Below are positions 7,573 to 14,331 of a stretch of DNA of 19,656 nucleotides, one piece after another. Under the pieces are notes generated by a model, which saw only the letters and a list, made by a program, of their open reading frames with translations, was not told the DNA's origin and did not search any database. Each line of letters begins with the position of its first letter. The first letter of the stretch is position 1. Both the position numbers and the translations under genes were made by a program. The stretch spans positions 1 through 19,656 of the forward strand of contig DPZW01000052.1 of the NCBI GenBank assembly GCA_003536545.1, written 5' to 3'. The stretch comes from Rhodospirillaceae bacterium. Its GTDB lineage: Bacteria > Pseudomonadota > Alphaproteobacteria > UBA11073.

Positions 7573-8741
7573 CTTCGTATCTCCATAAAATAACGCTTGA
7601 GGATCCGATGATAGATTGCACAGAGTCGGTTCAAATCATCAACTGGCACAGCCTCATCCACATGGTGGGCCAGAGAATTTTTCAGGCCCAATTCGATAAC
7701 CGGACAATGGTCTTTAATAAAGCGTGCATCTGAAGTACCGCCGTTGGTTGCAAGCGTCACCACCATGCCTGTTTCCTGCATCACAGCCTCAGATACCAGT
7801 TGCACATAGGCTCCTGGAGGCGTGAGAAAGGCACTGGCAGAATTCCGGGTTTTCAATTCATAACTGGCACCGGTAACGGGCTTGATGACAGCATCAATTT
7901 CACGCTTAAGCCAGAAGGCGAGTGTATCCGGTGTCTGCAGCGTATTATAGCGAATATTAAATTCCGCGCGCGCGATGGCAGGCACCACATTCGTTGCTGT
8001 CTCGCCCAGGGTTTTCATATCTGTGACTTGCAAGGTGGATGCCGGAAAATCGTGATTGCCGCCATCAATGGGCTGGCCCGTCAGGCGTGCCAGGATTTGT
8101 GCCATCAAATGATTGGCATTCAATGCACGATGCGGATGCGCCACATGGCCCTGCACGCCATGCACAATTAATTCGCCGGAAAAACTGCCGCGACGACCAT
8201 TTTTAATCGTATCGCCAATGCGGGATTCACTTGTCGGCTCACCCACCAGACAGTGTGTGATCTTGATATCTTTTTCCTTGAGCCATGTCAGCACGCGTGG
8301 CGTGCCGTTATTCGGAACACCTTCTTCATTCCCTGTGATCAAGAGAGATAATGTGCCGGGATGTTCAGGGAATTGTTCCATAGCGGCAATGAAAGCTGCA
8401 ATACCCCCCTTCATATCTACCGCCCCACGGCCGTATAAAATTCCGTCTTCAATTTCTGCGCCAAAAGGATCGTGTTTCCAAGCTGCAACATCGCCCGCAG
8501 GCACCACATCCGTATGACCTGCAAAACAAAAATGTGGGCCAGGCTCTTTGCCCTTGCGCGTAGCCCATAAATTCCACGTATCCGGCCCATCATTGCCTGT
8601 GAAAAATAATTTTTCACATTCAAAACCCAGTGGTGTCAGCGCAGCAATCAGAACATCCATTGCCCCGTTATCATGAGGGGTAATCGAAGGCACGCGGAGC
8701 AAGGCTTGGGCAATAGGCAGGACATTATAAGTCTGGGTCAT
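7569..8741 (-). CDS. dapE: succinyl-diaminopimelate desuccinylase
   Basis: Cytosolic M20-family metallohydrolase of 390 residues. It removes succinate from N-succinyl-LL-2,6-diaminopimelate in the lysine and meso-diaminopimelate pathway, feeding peptidoglycan. Metal and catalytic residues are visible: H76 and D78 (FAGHTDVVP), D109 (GRGAVDMKGG), E139/E140 (ITGNEEG), E168 (VGEPT) and H359 (NSLAHHVDE). The substrate-binding RRGSFSGELIVHGVQGHVAHPH segment spans about 183-204, followed by the dimerisation domain. No strong ribosome binding site precedes the ATG, but a small hairpin (8755-8770) lies just upstream. Its stop overlaps the apparent CTG start of the next gene, implying translational coupling. 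It is the first of four envelope-themed genes on this strand. Confidence 0.95.
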   Translation of the reverse strand: MTQTYNVLPIAQALLRVPSITPHDNGAMDVLIAALTPLGFECEKLFFTGNDGPDTWNLWATRKGKEPGPHFCFAGHTDVVPAGDVAAWKHDPFGAEIEDGILYGRGAVDMKGGIAAFIAAMEQFPEHPGTLSLLITGNEEGVPNNGTPRVLTWLKEKDIKITHCLVGEPTSESRIGDTIKNGRRGSFSGELIVHGVQGHVAHPHRALNANHLMAQILARLTGQPIDGGNHDFPASTLQVTDMKTLGETATNVVPAIARAEFNIRYNTLQTPDTLAFWLKREIDAVIKPVTGASYELKTRNSASAFLTPPGAYVQLVSEAVMQETGMVVTLATNGGTSDARFIKDHCPVIELGLKNSLAHHVDEAVPVDDLNRLCAIYHRILKRYFMEIRS

Positions 8742-8754
8742 GATGGCTGACAGC

Positions 8755-8770
8755 AGCGCATATTTGCGCT
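8755..8770. other. short perfect hairpin upstream of dapE
   Basis: AGCGCA (8755-8760) and TGCGCT (8765-8770) form a perfect 6-bp stem with a TATT loop. Read on the plus strand it runs into TTT, but no plus-strand gene ends here. On the minus strand it lies in the 76 bases between the flagellin stop and the dapE start, 14 bases upstream of the dapE ATG and without a following T tract. It could mark a processing site or affect dapE initiation; chance is also possible. Confidence 0.4.
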
Positions 8771-8817
8771 TTTGGCAACATCCGCTTTATGAAAAACTGG
8801 TTAGATTATGAAGGTGA

Positions 8818-9660
8818 TTAATAGCTGCGAAAGCGGTTGATGCCATCAAATAACTTTAAAAGATAGTCATTGTTCCGCACCGACATACCCAGCGTAATTG
8901 TCGCCAGTTGCTGCTGGATCTGAAGGGATTGCAGGCGGGCGGCGGCTTTGGCCAGATCGGCATCCACGATTGCGCCCAAACCCACCTCAGTCGCATCCGA
9001 AACCGCACCCAGAAAATCTGCCTGATTGCTGATCTGAATGCTGCCATTGCCAATAGTGCTGAGCGTAATCCCGATATTCTGCTGCGCTGTCACAAAATTA
9101 CCGGTCAAAAGTGTCTGGGCATCTGCAGCCGTAGTCGGCGTGGTATTCAATAAGCCAATAATATCATTGTTCAGATTATAGGTTTGGATATTAGTGGTAT
9201 TGCCGTTCACGCTTGTCATCACCCGGAAACCAGAAGTGTTATCCAGCACATTCACGCCGCCAAAAGTTGCATTATCAATGTAGTTTTGAATTTCACTGCG
9301 CTGGGATTCAAACTGCGACTGGTAAAGCGCGCGGGCATCATCGGACAGATTATCATCCGCTAATATAGTCAGGGTGCCTTTCATGCGCGTGATGGTGTCT
9401 GAAATTTTAGTGGCGGCTTCATTGGCAACGGCCAGTGTCCCCTTGGACGACATGATCCGTCCACGCACAGCTTCATTGGCGATGATATCGGCCCGCAGGC
9501 CCTGCGCCACGGCAAACGCCGCCCCGTCATCAAGCGCATCATTCACTTTATACCCGGTGTTGATCTGTTTCATCACCACCTGGATTTGTTGATTGATCCG
9601 GTTGAGTCCAGCCAGCGAGGTAAAGACCATGCTGTTCGTATGGACCGAATTATATATCAC
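8818..9660 (-). CDS. flagellin family protein
   Basis: A 280-residue flagellin, the filament subunit exported by the flagellar type III system; no Sec signal peptide is present, as expected. The N-terminal D0/D1 region (about 1-140) carries TGYKVNDALDDGAAFAVAQG, typical of alphaproteobacterial flagellins, plus a long heptad-like helix. The central variable part (about 140-200) is short and rich in T and N. The C-terminal D1/D0 helix (about 225-270, LAKAAARLQSLQIQQQLA, then LLKLF) closes the molecule. After LLKLF it continues with DGINRFRSY, longer than the common ending. The start is GTG at 9660, preceded by AAGGGGA about 12 bases upstream; an ATG ten codons later is too far in. No other flagellar gene is in the window. 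It is divergent from thrS. Confidence 0.88.
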   Translation of the reverse strand: MIYNSVHTNSMVFTSLAGLNRINQQIQVVMKQINTGYKVNDALDDGAAFAVAQGLRADIIANEAVRGRIMSSKGTLAVANEAATKISDTITRMKGTLTILADDNLSDDARALYQSQFESQRSEIQNYIDNATFGGVNVLDNTSGFRVMTSVNGNTTNIQTYNLNNDIIGLLNTTPTTAADAQTLLTGNFVTAQQNIGITLSTIGNGSIQISNQADFLGAVSDATEVGLGAIVDADLAKAAARLQSLQIQQQLATITLGMSVRNNDYLLKLFDGINRFRSY

Positions 9661-9780
9661 CCTAAGTATATTCCCCTTAAAAATTGCCGCTTCTCGGCCC
9701 TTATAGTCTAAGCCATGGGAATTAAGGATTTGTTAACGCGGAGCCTTGATTTTCTCCCGTTTTCAAGGCGATATGGCGGG

Positions 9781-11700
9781 ATGTCTTTGATTACCCTCAC
9801 TTTCCCCGACGGGGCCCAGCGGCAATATGACGCCGGCACCACTGCGGCCGCCGTTGCCCAATCCATCGCGCCTTCCCTCGCAAAAAAAGCCGTCGCCGCG
9901 AATTTTAATGGCAGCGATGTTGATCTGGATTTGCCACTGCTGGCGGACGGGACACTTTCCATCATCACGCGTGACAGTGATGCTGCATTGCCGCTCATCC
10001 GCCATGATGCCGCACATGTGATGGCCGAGGCCGTACAAAAGATTTTCCCAGGCACGCAAGTGACAATTGGCCCATCGATTGAAAATGGTTTCTATTACGA
10101 TTTTTATCGTGAACAACCCTTCACCACAGATGATTTGGCGGCGATTGAAGCCGAGATGAAAAAAATTGTTGAGCGCGGCGCATCCTTCACGCGCGAAGTC
10201 TGGTCACGCAAAGATGCTATTAATTTCTTCAAAGCCAAAGGCGAACATTTTAAAGTTGAGCTGATTGAAAATCTGCCGGGTGATGAAGATATTAGGATCT
10301 ACAAACAGGGCGAGTGGCTGGATCTTTGTCGCGGCCCGCATATGCCGACAACCAAACATCTGGGCACGGCATTTAAATTGATGTCGGTTGCAGGCGCATA
10401 CTGGCGCGGCGATCATACCAAGGCGCAATTGCAGCGCATTTACGGCACAGCATGGCGCGAACAGAAAGAACTGGATGCTTATTTGGATATGCTCAAAGAA
10501 GCCGAGGCGCGCGACCACCGCAAGCTGGGCAAGGAATTGGAGTTATTCCACCAGCAGGAAGAAGCCGTGGGCAATGTATTCTGGCACCCCAAAGGTTGGG
10601 TGATCTGGCAGCAATTGGAAAATTTCATTCGCGGACGTTTGAGGCAGCATGGCTATCACGAAGTCCGCACTCCGCAATTGATTGACCGCAAGCTGTGGGA
10701 AGAATCCGGCCATTGGGAAAAATTCGGCGCGAATATGTTTACCGTGACGGATTCTGATAAACGCGAACTAGCTATCAAACCCATGAACTGCCCCGCGCAT
10801 GTGCAGATTTTTAAACAGGGGATTAAATCATACCGCGACCTGCCGCTACGTCTGGCAGAATTTGGTTGCTGTCACCGCAATGAACCATCCGGCGCGCTGC
10901 ATGGCATTATGCGCGTCAGGGCCTTTACGCAGGATGACGCCCATATTTTCTGCACGCCCGAGCAAGTGACAGATGAAGCCTTAAAATATTGCCAATTGCA
11001 ATTTGATGTTTACCGCGATTTGGGTTTTGACAAAATTGGCGTAAAATTATCCCTGCGCCCTGATGTGCGCGCAGGCACGGACGAAACATGGGACAAGGCG
11101 GAAAATGGTTTGCGCGAAGCCTTGCGCCTGGCCAAAATTGAATTCACTGAACTGCCCGGCGAAGGCGCGTTTTACGGGCCCAAGGTGGAATTTCAGCTTA
11201 CCGATGCGATTGGCCGCACCTGGCAATGCGGCACGCTGCAATTAGATTTTGTTTTGCCGGAGCGATTGGATGCGACTTATATTGGCGAAGATGGTGCAAA
11301 ACATCGCCCGGTGATGTTGCACCGCGCCCTGCTCGGCTCGATGGAACGTTTTATCGGTATTCTGATTGAACATTACGCGGGGCGGTTTCCCTTATGGCTC
11401 GCACCCGTGCAAATTGTAGTCGCGACGATTACGGAAGGCGCATCGGGCTACGCACAGGAAGTTGTTAAAGAATTACGCGCGGCTGGTTTGCGCGCGGAGC
11501 TGGATATCCGCAACGAAAAAATTAACTACAAGATTCGTGAGCATTCTTTGCAGAAGATTCCTATTATCGCCGTTATCGGCGCGAAAGAGGCCGAAGATAA
11601 AACCCTTGCGCTGCGCCGCCTGGGATCAGACGCGCAGGAGATTGTTACGTTCCGGGATGCAATCGCCGTGTTTCAGGTCGAAGCAAAAGTTCCTGAATGA
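9781..11700 (+). CDS. thrS: threonyl-tRNA synthetase
   Basis: Class II aminoacyl-tRNA synthetase of 639 residues, charging tRNA-Thr. In order: TGS domain (about 1-60, LITLTFPDGAQRQYDAGTT), the editing and SAD region (about 61-240, with GFYYDF and WLDLCRGPHMP), the catalytic core (about 245-535) and the anticodon-binding domain (about 540-639). The catalytic zinc ligands are visible: C337 (PMNCPAH), H388 (DDAHIFC) and H514 (VMLHRALLGS). Motif 2 is CHRNEPSGALHG. The ATG at 9781 was chosen because the family starts this way and GGCG-type purine sequence precedes it. An in-frame ATG at 9715 would add 22 unconserved residues. The stop overlaps the next start as ATGA. Confidence 0.97.
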   Translation: MSLITLTFPDGAQRQYDAGTTAAAVAQSIAPSLAKKAVAANFNGSDVDLDLPLLADGTLSIITRDSDAALPLIRHDAAHVMAEAVQKIFPGTQVTIGPSIENGFYYDFYREQPFTTDDLAAIEAEMKKIVERGASFTREVWSRKDAINFFKAKGEHFKVELIENLPGDEDIRIYKQGEWLDLCRGPHMPTTKHLGTAFKLMSVAGAYWRGDHTKAQLQRIYGTAWREQKELDAYLDMLKEAEARDHRKLGKELELFHQQEEAVGNVFWHPKGWVIWQQLENFIRGRLRQHGYHEVRTPQLIDRKLWEESGHWEKFGANMFTVTDSDKRELAIKPMNCPAHVQIFKQGIKSYRDLPLRLAEFGCCHRNEPSGALHGIMRVRAFTQDDAHIFCTPEQVTDEALKYCQLQFDVYRDLGFDKIGVKLSLRPDVRAGTDETWDKAENGLREALRLAKIEFTELPGEGAFYGPKVEFQLTDAIGRTWQCGTLQLDFVLPERLDATYIGEDGAKHRPVMLHRALLGSMERFIGILIEHYAGRFPLWLAPVQIVVATITEGASGYAQEVVKELRAAGLRAELDIRNEKINYKIREHSLQKIPIIAVIGAKEAEDKTLALRRLGSDAQEIVTFRDAIAVFQVEAKVPE

Positions 11701-12257
11701 CAGAGCTCATCAATGCCATTGAAAATCTGTGGCTGCTGCATCCAATTGGCCAAACCATCGGACTGACTGCAAGCCTTTGCTATATTCTGGCCACCATGCA
11801 GCGCAATGACCATCGCCTGTTTATGACACAAATGACCGGTGCGTTTTTATTTATTATACATTATGCTGTTCTAGGGGCATGGGTAGGTGCACTCGGTTAT
11901 ACTGCGGGTGTGGCGCGAAATCTGACAGCTGTTACACTGATTAAAAAAATTAATAACCCGTTGCGGCTAACACTGGCTTTTCTAATAATTTATGGTGCAA
12001 TTGCATTGCTGACCGCCAGGCATGCCGTTGAGATTATTCCCGCTTTCAGTGGCTGGCTGACTGCTGTGGCATTCTTTCATTTTAAAAACATCCGCATGCG
12101 TTTGTTGCTACTTTGCGCGCAGGGCACGTTTATTTTATATGCAGCCTATGTCGGCTCTATTGGCGGTATGTTTACGGCCGGCAGCGAAATGATTTTTACC
12201 ATCTTTACAATTTCCCGCCTGGCCCGCACTGCGACATCCTTGCCGCAGGGGGTCTGA
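11697..12257 (+). CDS. YgjV-family inner membrane protein
   Basis: A 186-residue polytopic membrane protein with about six hydrophobic segments. It matches the Imp-YgjV family: an N-terminal segment with a polar RNDHRLF loop (E. coli has a similar RDERRF loop), a central histidine-bearing HAVEIIPAFSGWLTAVAFF, and the C-terminal GSIGGMFTAGSEMIF motif comparable to GSIGGTMIEGS in E. coli YgjV. The family's function is unknown. Its ATG overlaps the thrS stop (ATGA), so translation is almost certainly coupled to the synthetase. It is followed 136 bases later by infC on the same strand. Confidence 0.85.
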   Translation: MTELINAIENLWLLHPIGQTIGLTASLCYILATMQRNDHRLFMTQMTGAFLFIIHYAVLGAWVGALGYTAGVARNLTAVTLIKKINNPLRLTLAFLIIYGAIALLTARHAVEIIPAFSGWLTAVAFFHFKNIRMRLLLLCAQGTFILYAAYVGSIGGMFTAGSEMIFTIFTISRLARTATSLPQGV

Positions 12258-12378
12258 ATCCTTGGAAAACCCTCAGAAATCCATTGAAATTCCCGGCAAA
12301 CCATGGTCAAACCGCCGGATGTCTTTGGCGCAGCATGGGGTCGCCGGCCCTGTCCTTGCCTGAGATGCAACCTAACCC

Positions 12379-12397
12379 AGGAGAAATGACAACTTGA
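12379..12397 (+). promoter_or_regulatory. infC translation start region with overlapping mini-ORF
   Basis: AGGAG at 12379-12383 is the only good ribosome binding site before infC. It lies 10 bases before the TTG start at 12394. Between them is ATG ACA ACT TGA (12386-12397), a four-codon frame whose stop overlaps the TTG start by two bases. The ATG is only two bases from the AGGAG, too close for efficient use. IF3 genes are known to use non-AUG starts so that IF3 represses its own translation, so this layout is likely autoregulatory. The 136-base gap upstream of infC holds no other feature that I can support. Confidence 0.55.
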
Positions 12398-13071
12398 TCA
12401 AACGGCCCATGAGTGGTGGAAGCACCAACAATAACAGCAACAACTTCCGCCGCGACCGCGAGGCACCTGTCGATAAAGACGCCCCGCGTATGAACGAACA
12501 AATCCGCGTGCCGGAAGTTCGCGTAATTGACCAGGACGGCGAGATGCTGGGCGTGATGAACCCCCGCGAAGCGATCCAGATGGCGCGCGAAATTGGCCTG
12601 GACCTGATAGAAATTTCCCCTGGCGCAACGCCCCCGGTTTGTAAAATCGGTGATTACGGTAAATATCGCTACGAAATCCAGAAAAAGAAGAACGAAGCCA
12701 AAAAAAATCAAAAGACGGTTGAGATCAAAGAGCTTAAACTGCGTCCGAATATTGATCCGCATGATTATGAAATCAAAATGCGTTCTCTGAAAAAATTTAT
12801 TGAAGAAGGCAACAAGGTGAAAATCACACTGCGTTTCCGTGGCCGCGAGATGGCGAACATGGCCGTTAATACGCGCATCCTGGAAAAGGTACGCGGTGAT
12901 ATTGTCGATTACGCCAAGATTGAACATGCATCCGGCCTGGAAGGCCGCCAGATGAATATGATCATCGCGCCCCTGACCAAACAAGAGCGTGAGAAAGTTG
13001 CCTTGGCGCAATCCGGCAGGGATGCAGGAATGGCTGTAAAAACAATTGAACAGCCCGTTGCTGCAGAATAA
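12394..13071 (+). CDS. infC: translation initiation factor IF-3
   Basis: IF3 of 225 residues. It binds the 30S subunit, blocks premature 50S joining and checks start-codon pairing. The N-domain (about 33-100) starts with MNEQIRVPEVRVIDQDGEMLGV and includes LDLIEISPGATPPVCKIGDYGKYRY. A lysine-rich linker follows (QKKKNEAKKNQK), then the C-domain with KELKLRPNIDPHDYEIK and FRGREMANM. An asparagine-rich, probably disordered N-terminal extension (residues 7-17) and an 18-residue tail make it longer than the roughly 180-residue E. coli protein. The TTG start at 12394 is preceded by AGGAG; an ATG five codons in is the alternative. A strong terminator follows 20 bases after the stop, so rpmI and rplT are not directly linked here. 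Confidence 0.96.
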   Translation: MIKRPMSGGSTNNNSNNFRRDREAPVDKDAPRMNEQIRVPEVRVIDQDGEMLGVMNPREAIQMAREIGLDLIEISPGATPPVCKIGDYGKYRYEIQKKKNEAKKNQKTVEIKELKLRPNIDPHDYEIKMRSLKKFIEEGNKVKITLRFRGREMANMAVNTRILEKVRGDIVDYAKIEHASGLEGRQMNMIIAPLTKQEREKVALAQSGRDAGMAVKTIEQPVAAE

Positions 13072-13090
13072 TTAAAACACACAGCTATTA

Positions 13091-13117
13091 AAAAGCCCGC
13101 ATCTCGCGGGCTTTTTT
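13091..13117. terminator. bidirectional Rho-independent terminator between infC and ctaE
   Basis: AAAAGCCCGC (13091-13100) pairs with GCGGGCTTTT (13106-13115) around the loop ATCTC, and T residues continue to 13117. On the plus strand it ends infC transcripts. On the minus strand the stem is followed by TTTTT, so it can also stop the oxidase transcript that leaves ctaE at 13134. It is the cleanest terminator in the window. Confidence 0.93.
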
Positions 13118-13133
13118 GTAAAGGATGGAAAGG

Positions 13134-13964
13134 TTATTTCCCGCCCCACCAATAGACGGCAATAAAGAGGAACAGCCAGACCACATCGACAAAATGCCAG
13201 TACCATGCAGCCGCCTCGAAACCAAAATGATCTTTTTGCGTGAAGTGACCGCGTTGTGTCCGGAGCAGGCAGATGAATAAAAAGATAGTTCCGATTAAAA
13301 CATGCAAACCGTGGAAGCCGGTAGCCATATAAAAGACGGATGCATAAATGGTATCCTTAAATCCAAAGGGTGCGTGCATATATTCATAGACCTGCAGGCA
13401 GGAAAAAAATACGCCCAGTGCGACGGTGACGATTAATCCCTGTTTGGCTTCCTTAATATTATTTTCCAAAAACGCATGATGCGCCCAGGTCACCGAGCAG
13501 CCCGATAATAACAGCACCAGTGTCATTAAAAACGGGAAGTGGAAAGGATCCATGGTTTCAATGCTGGCTGGCGGAAAAACCCCACCTATTCCTTCGCCCG
13601 GCAATAATGCCGCATAGAAAAACGCCCAAAAGAACGCGAAGAAGAAAAAGACCTCGGAAATAATAAAAAGCACCATGCCGTAACGGAAACCCAGTTTTGC
13701 CACATGGGTATGGGCTTTTTCCTTCACGCCTTCATTCACCACATCGCGCCACCAACCAAACATGCAGCCAAAGACGCAGAGCAAGCCAACCATTGCCAGG
13801 TTATAGCCCCACTGGATTTCCAGACCCGCAAATTTACTGACCGTATTATGCATACCCAGTGTCACGCCCAGCAGCATCAGCCCCAGAGAGAAGGAGGTGA
13901 CAATCGGCCAGGCCGAAGGACGAACCAAATGAAAGGGATGGGGATTGGAAAGATGTGATGCCAT
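13134..13964 (-). CDS. ctaE: cytochrome c oxidase subunit III
   Basis: Integral membrane subunit III of the aa3-type oxidase, 276 residues with seven predicted helices. It stabilises the D-pathway proton uptake of subunit I. Signatures include PHPFHLVRPSAWPI at the N-terminus, SEVFFFFAFFWAFFYAAL with the conserved glutamate, VTWAHHAFLENN, GFHGLHVLIGTIFL and the C-terminal WYWHFVDVVWLFLFIAVYWWG. The ATG at 13964 was chosen because it gives the family-typical start; the open frame further upstream has no resemblance. A GAG about seven bases upstream is a weak ribosome binding site. It is the last gene of the oxidase cluster, separated from the small lipoprotein gene by 96 bases that hold a strong hairpin, and is followed by the shared terminator. 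Confidence 0.96.
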   Translation of the reverse strand: MASHLSNPHPFHLVRPSAWPIVTSFSLGLMLLGVTLGMHNTVSKFAGLEIQWGYNLAMVGLLCVFGCMFGWWRDVVNEGVKEKAHTHVAKLGFRYGMVLFIISEVFFFFAFFWAFFYAALLPGEGIGGVFPPASIETMDPFHFPFLMTLVLLLSGCSVTWAHHAFLENNIKEAKQGLIVTVALGVFFSCLQVYEYMHAPFGFKDTIYASVFYMATGFHGLHVLIGTIFLFICLLRTQRGHFTQKDHFGFEAAAWYWHFVDVVWLFLFIAVYWWGGK

Positions 13965-14028
13965 GCAAAAACTCGGGAAGGTTGAATCTGGGCCTGAATA
14001 GCATAATTTGCTTGTTTTGAAAATGCCG

Positions 14029-14057
14029 CCGGGCTTTTGCAGCAAAAGAATACCCGG
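14029..14057. other. strong bulged hairpin between the lipoprotein gene and ctaE
   Basis: On the minus (transcribed) strand CCGGG, a TATT bulge, then CTTTTG pair with CAAAAG and CCCGG around a CTG loop, giving 5 + 6 base pairs. It begins three bases after the stop of the 84-residue lipoprotein gene and lies 65 bases upstream of the ctaE ATG. It is not followed by a clean T tract (CGGCATTTTC), so it may be an attenuator, an RNA processing or stability element, or a weak terminator, separating ctaE levels from the genes before it. Confidence 0.6.
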
Positions 14058-14060
14058 AAA

Positions 14061-14315
14061 TTAGTGAATATGGGTTTGTTCGATGATATTACGGTTCATC
14101 TGGTCGCCATGATCGCTGGATCTTAAATAAATTCCGCCTGAAGGACGCTGCCCGGAATCCGCAGGCGCAGCCACCACCGGACTTTCTGCATAGGGCCCTG
14201 GTATAGTCAGCCCTGGCACTATCGGGCCCTGTGGCTGCAGAGCGACGGGTTGCGGGGGCGTAGTGCAAGCGGTGAACATAACAGCATAAAGAAAGAGAGA
14301 GATTGCTTTCATCAT
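14061..14315 (-). CDS. small proline-rich putative lipoprotein in the oxidase cluster
   Basis: An 84-residue protein I do not recognise. The N-terminus (MMKAISLFLYAVMFTAC) fits a lipoprotein signal with lipobox FTAC, so C17 would be the lipidated residue; the following Thr suggests outer-membrane sorting. The middle is rich in proline, glycine and alanine (PQPVALQPQGPIVPGL, IPGPYAESP) and likely extended. The C-terminus ends in IIEQTHIH, with a further His in SSDHGD, which might bind metal; this is speculation. It starts at a tandem ATG ATG, 16 bases after the ctaG stop, without a clear ribosome binding site. In other alphaproteobacteria a DUF983 gene often lies between ctaG and ctaE; here this small gene takes that place. 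Confidence 0.65.
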   Translation of the reverse strand: MMKAISLFLYAVMFTACTTPPQPVALQPQGPIVPGLTIPGPYAESPVVAAPADSGQRPSGGIYLRSSDHGDQMNRNIIEQTHIH

Positions 14316-14331
14316 TATTGTTTATACCGCG

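Noticed and set aside
9680..9700. GCCGAGAA upstream of the flagellin on the minus strand, similar to a sigma28 -10 box
   Set aside because: There is no TAAA-type -35 element at the required distance, so the match was not called a promoter.
9715..9780. 22-residue N-terminal extension of thrS
   Set aside because: The family starts at the ATG at 9781 with a TGS domain; the extension is unconserved in character and has no good ribosome binding site. It is also not threonine-rich, so not a leader peptide.
12307..13011. 234-codon open frame antisense to infC
   Set aside because: It lies entirely opposite a certain IF3 gene, has low-complexity hydrophobic and histidine-rich translation typical of a mirror frame, and no ribosome binding site.
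13965..14045. 27-residue upstream extension of ctaE
   Set aside because: Subunit III proteins start near the ATG at 13964 and the extension overlaps the intergenic hairpin.
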